Shown here in pieces: positions 50,448 to 61,200 of a DNA stretch of 64,000 nt. Each line of letters opens with the position of its first letter. Position 1 is the first letter of the stretch. This DNA is from Pterobdella sp. o SKG-2022. Its lineage: Eukaryota; Annelida; Clitellata; Hirudinida; Piscicolidae. The notes beneath the pieces are model-generated. The model did no database searches. It was not told the DNA's origin and saw only the letters and a list, made by a program, of their open reading frames with translations. Location of the stretch: the NCBI GenBank assembly GCA_964035795.1, contig OZ038320.1, forward strand, positions 7,834,671 through 7,898,670. Reading direction: 5' to 3'. A program made the position numbers and the translations under genes.

Positions 50448-50611
50448 ATACTAACCTGGCGCAGGAGATACCGTGATCCTGAAGGCGGTTCTTCCAGGAT
50501 GAGATTCGGCCATTGCACTGAGGCTGGGTTGACTCTTGCGATTACCCCAAACGTGGGTAACTCGGGCGCGTTATTTTTGATAGTGAGGAACTGCGTACGC
50601 GCTTTTCCTCT
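50448..50611 (+). ncRNA. U1: U1 snRNA, variant C (U6 changed to A)
   Basis: A 164-nt U1 RNA gene. The 5' end ATACTAACCTGG differs from canonical ATACTTACCTGG only at position 6, T to A. In U1, position 6 is normally pseudouridine and pairs with intron position +3, so this RNA would pair with GTTAGT-type donors instead of GTAAGT. Other parts are intact: loop GATCCTGAAGG, U1A site ATTGCAC closed by GGCC/GGCT, stem-loop 3 TTACCC/GGGTAA and Sm site ATTTTTGA. Stem-loop 4 has a TACG tetraloop in place of TTCG. With its PSE at -57 it appears transcribable. A decayed copy would be expected to show random damage, which it does not. Confidence 0.93.
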
Positions 50612-52296
50612 ATTTGTAAATAAAAAAATATTCAAACATTAAGGGTTTTCTTTGGTATATTTTTGTTTATCTAATTGATAATGTAAGTATTTTGCGAAAA
50701 GCTTTGTGTAGTAAAATAAACTCTTTAAAGTGTTTCCATTTGGATATCTAATTTCTTGAGGTTGTATGTTGTGCGAAGAAGATTTTTTTACCACGTCATT
50801 AAATAATGAATGCTCAAAAGCAATATAGTGAGTACTTCGTAGAATATTAATAGTCTCTTCCGAACCAAAATTCTCTCAATGGTCTTTTTGAAATGATTTG
50901 GTATTTAGAAAAAAATCCATCTGATTTTTACAGTGATTAAATTGGCTTCGTATGTTTCATGTACTTAAGTCAAGCATGAAAATTTTTAAATCAACGAAAC
51001 ATTAAAAAAAATTTCCACTAATCATATCTTGGAAGACTATTAATTTAATTTTTGTGATTAATAATAATTATATAACTATTCATTCTCATATTTATTATTA
51101 ATCTAATTAGAGTTAACTGTTTCCACCAGTAAATTGGGTCAACAGCAGCTGGTCAATATTTTTTTTACTAGGATGACGTAACTTTTGAAACAAGCTGTTT
51201 TTCTGCACAAACCTTCATACTGCCAGTGGATTCAAGATATATCGTTCCTAAACTTGGGCATTTTACAATGCTTTTTCTCAAATCTATTAAAGCTAAATGA
51301 CGACGATAACAGAATATTAGTTTGTCAATAACTGCTACTGAAGCTTACTGTTATCCAGGTTATAACAGAAAAACAGTCTTAAACTGCAGACTTTCCTTTA
51401 ATTCCCAAGACATCAATTTTTATCATAGATATCAGATTGATTTTTCTGTTTAGTACTTGGTGGTCAAGTGTTGCCTACAAAAAGCTTTGCTGCCTAGTAT
51501 AATTCTTATTTTAGATAAATTCTGTTTTGTAATTCTGCTTATTATATGTGTTGTATTTACGACAAAAGCTCACCGATTTAATTAATCCATAAATAGTAGA
51601 ATATGTAAACAAAATTTATTTTCGCTCGTTTTATAGATTCTTTAATCGTTGCTAGATGAAACAGCGTAAAAATTATATTTCATATTTTTCAAAAACTCTT
51701 GCACAATGTTCTGCTGAGGTTAACTTTTAATTCATTCTAAATTAATTTGTATGTATTTGAACTTGATTTGAAGGCCACTGAATACGGTAGATGCATTACT
51801 AGTAGAAGACTCCCAAATAAAGGAGATTGTGAGCAGTCTTTCCAGAAACTCAATTTTTGTGTTCGTGAGGCGGTAAACACAAGTTCTATTTTTTAGAATT
51901 CAGTCATGTCCATTTTAATTTACATATATTTTATCACCACAGATGAAAAAACTGAAATGAATGTTGTTTATTTAGTCGAAAATATGTAATAAAATGTGGA
52001 TAGAAGTGCTAATCAAAATTAGAATTCACTTATTAAATAAAATTCGATGAAAATAAAAATGTGTTCTATCAACTGAATCAAATGTAAAATAAAATTATTA
52101 AAATTGCTTTTAAATTTATATATAGTAAAAATGAAGTGGATTTTAATATTCAAACTACATTTACTTAGAAAATGGATACTCATATTCTAGTTTTATAAAT
52201 AATGGTAGGTAAAACATGTAAAAATATAATCCACATATATGTGGAGAAGAATGTGCAGGAACTATACATTTAATATACAATGAGTTGTATTATAGA
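50612..52296. other. Intergenic, U1 variant C to BIRC6 3' end
   Basis: No coding frame is supported. A copy of palindromic family 2 lies just past the U1 gene (about 50675-50705). Another repeat at about 51325-51375 matches 21575-21635 in inverted orientation. Confidence 0.5.
51325..51375 (-). repeat. Interspersed repeat matching 21575-21635
   Basis: On the minus strand this reads TTTTCTGTTATAACCTGGAT followed by AACAGTA and a TAGCAG word. The same order occurs on the + strand at about 21575-21615 inside NFX1 intron 3. At least 27 bases are identical, too many for chance. Confidence 0.7.
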
Positions 52297-55200
52297 TCAA
52301 AGATGTGTGTGTTCTTCATCATCCTCAGATGAAGTTAATTGAAAGTTCCATGAGTCTATTTCTTCTGGTGCTTCCATCTTATCAAACTCTACTTTTAATT
52401 GGTTGTAATGTTTCTGTGGTGTTGCAAATTAATCATAATTTATAAGTTGAAACATAAATTGAATGAGAAAACATAAATTAATATAAGATTGAAACAAAAT
52501 TAAAATGACTCATAATAAAATCAAATAATGATGAACAAAATTTAAAAGCTGAGCAGGTTACTAAATTGTGCCTAAATAAAAAATGGGATTTAACCTTGAG
52601 ACTAGCAAGACTCGTGGAGATATTCTTGCCAACTCTCTTCTCTCCACAGAGTGATTCCATTTCCATCAACCAATCCATTATCTGTGACAATATCTCTTCT
52701 TTCTTCAGCCAAAAATGCCACTTGATTATCTGTCAGATTAGAATATTCTGATGTATTTCATGTGAACATGAGATTAAAAACAATAATGCACCTGTTTGAA
52801 GACTGCAGGAGGATTTCTGATCATCTCCAGCATGCCCCACCTTACAGTGGCCTGTCTTATGTTAGCATCATACTCCTTTGATGAAGCAGTGCCTGCTGCA
52901 GTTCCCTTCGACCTCTCATATCCTGGCTCATTGAAGTATGGCTCGTGTACCAGTATTAAAGATTGGATTGACACAAGAACCTGAGGGTTTTTGTTTAAAA
53001 CACTTAAAATGTATTTCATAAAAACTACACGAATTTGATAGAAGTTTTAGCGTCAAGTAATCATATCAAAATTAATTCTAAGTATGAAAAATAAATGTCA
53101 AGTACTTGCAGCAATGAAGACGTTTGTTGGCTCCATTTCTCCTCAGGTTTGCCATGCCATGTGTTGATGATACTCAAACATACCTGGGTGGAAGTCAATT
53201 CATCATGAATTGCATAGAATTATAAAATATAGCATGCGAATCAATAAAAAAACTCTTTAATATATTTTTTAAGGTTTTCAAATTTCACATTAAAGGCTTT
53301 TTTCATTGCATTTTTTAAGAAAGCATCTTCAGACGAATTTATTTTTTAATTACAATAGCATGAATGGCTTCTTTCCCCCTGAATGATTATAACATTAATG
53401 GGCACAACCTTGCCATCATTGTACAGGTTGGGGTTGAACCTGATGGAGCTTCCACCAGTGGTTTGCATGTTAATCAGAGGAGGAGAGTTGGGATAATCTG
53501 CAGGAAAAAACACATCAAACTCGAAACATCCATTAGCGTATGGAGTGTCAGTTGGTCCTGTTATGAGAACCTGCAATGTTAAGGATTAATTTTTTAAAAA
53601 ATTGAAAATTTCTTACATTTAAAACTAACACTGGAAAAAAACAATCAATAAGTAATCAAACAAAAGTTAAAGATTCAGAAAATATGAAACAAAATCAACA
53701 CACAAACCTTCATCACATCCAACCTCTCTTCATCACAGCGCACAAAGACACTACTGCCTGATGAAAGTGGCAGTGAAGTAGACAGAGTTACAGTCTCCTG
53801 TGCTAGCCTGCGAGCCCTCAATGCACTGCTCACTTCCCCTGTGGCTCGCACCTTTAACAGAATGTTGTATCGAGCTTTTGATGATATTTCATATAAATTT
53901 TGATAAAATACATATCTTAAATTTATCTGATTGTTCTGGAAACCTAACCATGGTGCAGATGAATACTTAACTTTTAAATAAATGTTGAAAATTTAGATCT
54001 ATATGAATGTTTGTGAAAATGCTTACATCAGCATTCTTCTTATCTTAACTATAATTTTATAGTTAGTGTATTATCATAATAAAGTGCACATACCTTAGCT
54101 TCATAGTGATGAGGCACAGTAAACTTGATAACACCACCCTCCTCCAGCACCATGCTGTATGTGTCTGCCAGGATTGTGTGCTTAATCATTACTATTACTT
54201 CAAACAACACACATGCATTTTTGTACATGTCTTATTGGCATACTAGTAAGACTATCAATGTTATAAGCTCCACACCATGTTATGATGTATTGAACCAATA
54301 AAATATATCTCACCATATTGCAAGCGCCTCATAGTCGATATGTACTTTTCCTCGAAAGACTCACTCATTTTGCCAATGACAGAAGAAGTCATGAAAGTGG
54401 ATGATGGGACTGGTGCCTTCTTTTTGGTGTCCTTGCTTGTCCCTTCATAATAGATGTGGTTTATCTATACATAACCCTATAAACTTCTTTTATTTCAAAT
54501 TGAAAAACTGAAAAAAATAGAAGCTAATAGACCACAAAACAGCATCAGAAGAACACTTGAACACACCATTGACACATAGGTGTTTTTGGATAGCCTCATT
54601 GACCATCAAGGAAGTCTCTTGGATGATGGGCACCAACTGCGCCAGTCCTTCTGTCTCATCGCAGTCATGTGTGTTGAAAACCGATGCACCTTTGTGACTT
54701 GCCGCTCCTTTTGTTGATGTTGATGGGCCTTTTTGCTTCTCTAAATTGAGTCTGCAATGTTTTAATTTTAAACATTCAAGTACTTTTTTATAATCCATTT
54801 ATAATTCTTAAATTATTATTAAAACCAATGAAATTATTGTATAACTTCAATCTATTGGCATATGTATCAACACATTTCTTCATTTTCTCGAGAAGTGCAG
54901 AAATGGAGTAAGGAGAGAGTGGGTCGCTTGTGGAAGATGGCAGGAGCATGGAGGTGAGTGCGGGGTGTTGAGATATGGCTCGAAGAACGTGTAAGAAGGC
55001 ACGGTATATGGGAATGTGACAAGCCATGTCTAAAACTATGTTGGTAAATAGTTAAAAGATTAATATAATTAATTTTTAATCAATAACTTATGTAGATAAG
55101 TTTTATAGGAGCATTGAAAAAATTACTTGAATAAAAAACTGTTTTCCAAACTGATGCAAAGTTGATAACGATATATTCAATTGAAACGAACCTGAATCAT

Positions 55201-58200
55201 TCCTGAGATAGGAGGATAAAGCATTGATGAGACATGAGTCACTGAGAAGATCTGCAAGTCCTTCAGGTAGCTGGGTATCTTCCTCTGTTCCCTCAGTACT
55301 CTGGTCCTTTACCTCTATCAAACTAGCCAACACCTTGGAATAAAAAAACCGAGTCAATATTTTATATCATTAAGTAAAACTTGATAGCCAAAATGACAGA
55401 ACAGCATTCGATACACACCTTAAGCAGGTTAGCAACATGTTCTTCTTCCAGCTTCTGTCTCAACAACAAATTCTCGGCATCCCAATTTGAAGTGGTTGAT
55501 CCAGTCCCAAAACCAGTTCCTTTGGCCCAGTAGTTTGGAGCTGATCCTGTTTGAGCAGTGGTTTCCTGCGTAGGTGTGCTGGTAGCTTCAGTGGCAGTAC
55601 CGCATCCTCTGGCCCCTCCAAACATGTGCGTTTGAGACTGGTGAGCCACCTTTAATACCTTAAAATGAATTAACATCAACTTAATACTTTTGTATATACT
55701 TGTTAAATTTATTTTGAAAATAAATTACCATCAACATTGTACGTTCGTTTCAATGCTACAAAATTTCTTATAAAAAATTATCTAAAAAAATCAAAATACG
55801 GACATCTTGATAGAGACCAGAGATTATCCTGCGAGGTTCATGGTGGCCAAACACGGAGATACATGCCAGGATGAGGTGCACTAGACCTAGTTCCATGCAT
55901 TTGAGCCTTAATTTCTGTCCCTTGCTTGAATCCAGAGGTTCCCTGCTTAAAAGGCGAGAGAGCACGTTGAATGGAAAGTGGGACAAAGGTGAAGGAGAAG
56001 AAATAGCCTGTTGAGACGGCTTCAAACCAGCTGTAATTGATATTGAATGTGCCATTTAAATCAACTTGAGTCATAAATATTGAAATAGTAACCAATATCG
56101 AAGAGTGCTTCCTGATCAACAGCTCCCAACATGACCTTCAACATGCATCGAGCCTTTTTGCCTTCTCTCAGCAATTCTTCAGAGAAAGAAGGCATCCTCA
56201 AGGCTAAACTGAAACATACCATGCTATGTGGGGGAATGACGAGAAGTTTATGGAGTTGTTGAAAAAGGTTTTGTCGAGGGTTGTTGCTGTTTGAAGAGGT
56301 GGCATTGTTTGCATACGCCTGTTGTGATGAAAAGGGCTGTTGAGATGACCCGAATGTTGGAGCTTTGGAGCTGAAGGAAGGTAGAGGGTCTGGATAGGTT
56401 GTGAAATATTCTGTCTCAACCATTTTTTTCTTCAAGTTCAGATGTGTCCATTTGTGATGTGGAGGGGGTGATGAGGCGAGGTTGGAAGAGGCCTTAGATG
56501 AGGATACTGGATTGGAAACGTTGTTTGATGAATGAATCGGCTTGGGAAGAAAGAAAGGAAGTTTCTCCGCCAACAAAGCTAAACCTCCTATGCTTGAAAA
56601 CACCTCCAATATGGAAGGCAAAGGTTTAATTGAAGATGATTCTTCAGAAGGTGGTGTAGGGATTGTGAACATTTTATAAATGTCTATAATGGTTTCTGAC
56701 AAGGTTTTGGGGGGGGCAAACACAAGGTCCACGCTCAAATGAACACAAACATTCCGTTTGTGCTTGTCTCCCAAGAGCCACAACAACTCTGCCACTTTCA
56801 TACTACCTGTCAACTCCACCTCTGGCAACAATGAACTTGTCACTAATATTCTCTTGTCTTTCGTTTCATTACTTGAATCCGCCACAGGAAAAGCTTGGAA
56901 TAAAATATAATAATGTATTTAAATATATTAATAGAAATGTAACTTTTTAGAGAGATCCTAATGTACTTATAAGCAATATCAACAGTTTTCAACGTCAATT
57001 CATGGGAAAAAATAAGTACATTTATTGAGCAAAAAATAGCTATAATTTTCGATAAGTTTAGCCTTATCATAAAACATTAGCGAAAAAAAGTGATTTGGTA
57101 ACTAAATTTGCTCAATAAATGTACTAATTTTTCCTATAAATTGACGTTGAAAACTGTTGATATGAATATAAATTAAAGTTTTAAAAATTTCAAAAGCAAA
57201 AAAACCTGAAAAAGCAGCGACGACGTCGGCGATTGTGGAAGGAAGAGTGGCAGAAAGAATGATGTTATGAATGCCTGACCCACATTCGGGGTGGAAGAGG
57301 GCTGGAGGAGGTAAGAAGGCCGATGGGTGTGGAGATCTTATTGCAGGGTGTTTCGAATGCAAGCATATCGCTGTTCTTTCATCCTCCAACATCACCTGCA
57401 GAAGCAACTCCTTCAGCACTGAAGTCAGTGGCTGCTGGAACGCTGATATGGTATAGAAGTATCATTATAATGTATTTGATATATACTTCAATAGTGATTA
57501 TTCTTTAAATAAATCATTGTTGATTAAGAAAAAATTAATGATATATCAAATAATCTATTATATTGAAAATTCTATAATATAAATAAACTGACTAGAGTTA
57601 ATACTGGAACTATTGATGGCTTGCACCAGCAGGTGACTAACTGATAGTTGGTTCGCTGGATGGTTAAGACTAACCGTGCCTAAGAACTTTACAACTAAGC
57701 TTTCCATGTTCAAAAAGTTCTCATAAATAAGCCCTTTCTGTTAAAGGAATCAACATAAATAAAAAAATTTGTTTTGAAAATACATAGAATATCTCTAAAA
57801 AGTTATATTAGTGCATATTAGAATATAAACTATATACATACCTCAGCAGAAAGGGACCGTTGGATTGAAATGCATTGTAACATGGGGTACCAGAAAGCAC
57901 AATATTTCTGTAGTTATAATATATATTAACTTTGTTGAAGATTATAGTTTTAAGATATGCTAATAGAAAAAACTATTTTTAGCATATATCAACGTTGGAG
58001 ACCTCGGTGCCAAGAAGGGTCTTGATGTAGGGGAAGATGCAGAGCTGCCTGAGGAAGTTGAGCAGTGGTAGCACCAAGTCACTTAGACTGCCAGCGCCTG
58101 CCATAGTCACTGTATTAACCTTTACTAATATTCCGCCTTCAATATGTTTATTCATTCAAATAATATAGAGAAGCATAACATTATAACTAATAAGAAATAA

Positions 58201-61200
58201 TCCCATTTAAGAAAGTAATAAAACCTTTTTGAGAATCATTGCTTATTTCTTGTTCAAAGAACCGCTGAAGGAGGCCACAAGAGGCTGACAATAAGCCGCA
58301 TTGCTGCATGAAGTCTAAAGCCACAGGCGTCTTGGAAATACGAGAAAGCAGGGTGAGAGAGTCTTCACTCAGATTATCGAGCGTGAGGGTGTATTGATGC
58401 ATACGCTGGTATGTTTCCTCGTTGATATCTACATCGGCTTGTAACAGCGACATCCAGTGGAGCATTTGTGGAAATGACGATGGATGGATGAAAACAAAAG
58501 ATGACAGTAATTGACCTAAAGACCTAGATAAGGCAACGTCTCTTGAAACTGCATTAAACCAATCAAAAACCGCCCTGTGGGTATTTAAAAAACGCTTGAT
58601 TCAAACTATCAAAAAAGTAATTCAATAAAACCAGCCAAAAAACAAAACGCACCTGATAACGTGGTGATGGATGGATGAGACTAAAATATTCTTGAACTTG
58701 CCATGGTCTTGAAGCCTCCACAGGATGGATGCCACGCAGCTAACGATAGAGGCGGAGGGACCCCGAGTGACGTGAGTGAGGCCATGTGTAGTGCTATCCT
58801 TCACTGACTCTGCCATTTGTGACAGCCACGAAACAAGCATACAAACCTTTTCTTTGACCTCATCATTTATACTGTTGAGTTTTTCGTCATTGAGGTTGTC
58901 AATACCCCCAACACACGTTTGATACAATATATTGACTGTTATCGAGGTGGCATTGTCCATTTGTGTATGCTGCAATCCTGTATCATTGAAATATTTTTAA
59001 TATGAATATTCAAATAAAAACGACGTAAACACTAAAATTATTATTATTATTACAGCTTTTATAGCGCACAATTTACAAAAAAATTTGCTTCAAAGGCGCA
59101 AGAAAATTAAAAATATCTAAGCCAATATGGATCTGAGACCCACCTTGGTCATCAGGATGTCCATTGAGAATAAGTCCAAACAACTGGTGAGACAGATCTT
59201 TTGAACCCCTAGACAATTTCAGCAAGAACTCCTCAATACGTTGGACGTACAAGTGAGATTGTTTGTGAAAGAGGAGACTGAAGCAACAGGTGACCAGGTG
59301 GGGTGTTGAACGTACAGCTTCAATCAGTTGTTTCTGCATCAGTGGCTTGGTAGAAACCTTATTGAGACAGTGTTGGAGTAGGAGGAGCCAGTGTAACGTT
59401 TGTGATGAATTTGTTTTTGAATGATACTGGGTAGGAACATCGTTTTGAACATTGCTCAAGCTAGAAGAGAAAGCCAAACTTCCAATGAGCAACACTTGAC
59501 TTAAGCCTATTCGGATGGAGTCAAGAGGCTTTCTGAGTCTGATGGTCACTACACTGGCAACCCTGCCTGGGTGCCGGATCTGTTTCAATTTGGTGAATAT
59601 TTTAGAAAAATACCTTGAGTGAAATATAAATCTATTAAAAATATAATAACTGATTAAATAAAAAAAACGTATATCCTTTGTAAGGGATAGACTACCTTTC
59701 TTATAAATAGCTGTAAATTTTGTTGTAGCCATAAGATACAGAAGCATTGAAAATTATAAAAATATAAAAGCAACCCTGATGTTGGAGTTTCCAGCAGTGT
59801 TGAAGCAAGAGCCCAACTGGGAGGACACACCATTGCTCGTGTCTGCAGTCTCCACCACCACCATTGATGGACAATCTGCCATACGATTTTACTCCTATTA
59901 GAACACAAGTTCTACTTTGAGATAATTCTTTAAGCAGAAAGTTCTGGTTGTGCAATATTTATCTTTCGCAAAGCACTATTCTATGTAAATCATATTAAAA
60001 ATACGAGAATTTTATTAAACAAAGTGAATACAATGTGAAACAACATGTGGACAGACTTTCAAGAGATCCAAAGTGAGGCATGATGATGACTTCAGTGAGA
60101 AGGATGTTGCAAGGCAGAGTGATCACCAGGTCCACCCAATCGTTAAAAACTGGGTAGTGGTACGTCCATGAAGCAGACCTTGATCTTCTTGGAGCTGGAA
60201 ACTCCTGGATCAACAACTGGGAAGGATTCGCCTGAGCCACGCTAGAGCTTATCGAGCCTGCAAACAATTCATGCTTTGAAATATTTAACAAGTGAACACA
60301 AAATATGTTGAAACCAACCTAAAGGAGCAAAGTTTTGCTGGCTATCATATTCATCAGTGCTCTTGCAGTTGTTGATTGAGTGTGAAATGTTGCCGATGGG
60401 ATAAACGATGATTGTGTTTGCAAACTTGAAGTCATTTGATGACTCGACAAGCCTGGAAGCGCTGAAATACTGCAAGATGTTGGTGGAAAGAGAGGTCTGG
60501 TGCGAAGAGTGTGAGATGAAGTGACCTGAGCAACCCGGCAAGTACATAGACTTGACTAAAAGTCTTGAAATGAGGGAGATTCCATCCATGAAAATGAATT
60601 CTTGAAGAGAAGCTTCACAGTCAAACACCCTCTGAACCAACAACCAATACAGAGGCTCTGACAGTTGAACACCATCACCACTAATGTTCGAGATATCATA
60701 GTGGTTTTCATTGCTTGAGAAATACTGGTGAAGAGGTTTGAGTATGAGTCTAACGTGAGAGGTTTTGCAATTAAGGGCATCAAAAAGAGATACAGCAAAA
60801 TCAGCAATAGTGGAAGGTTGATTAATTGGTAAAAGGTCGGTGGAGGAAAGAGAAGAATGAGGCTCACACTGACACAGTGATAGGCTACACAGTAGATCCA
60901 TGGTGATGTTCTCATCCTTGAGCACCTCATCAGCAACCATCGTCGACCTCTTGCCACGTATTTTATTCTGGTGACAACATTTTTGTCCTCTGTTTTCCAA
61001 TGGCAACTTTTCAGCATCATTCTCATTACACAAATCAACGTGTGCCATTTCTGCATCCAACCACAAAGGCAGTCCCACCAACAGCTCACTCAAGCGCAAT
61101 AATGAGCATATGAAACTTTCCATAGAAGTGTTGGATGGTTTGGAGTGCACAGATGCTTCTTTCTCCGATGTCTCAACCTTCTTGTCTTTCATATCAAGCT

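Noticed and set aside
50435..50635. 66-codon minus-strand open frame over U1 variant C (and the similar frame at 47308-47511)
   Set aside because: These are antisense or overlapping readings of the U1 RNA genes; the conserved structure is RNA, not protein.
59654..59955. Two 84-codon minus-strand frames (WWWWRLQT and [10 protein letters not shown])
   Set aside because: The BIRC6 exon 59875-59775 is read in the third frame ([11 protein letters not shown]), which fits phase and similarity.
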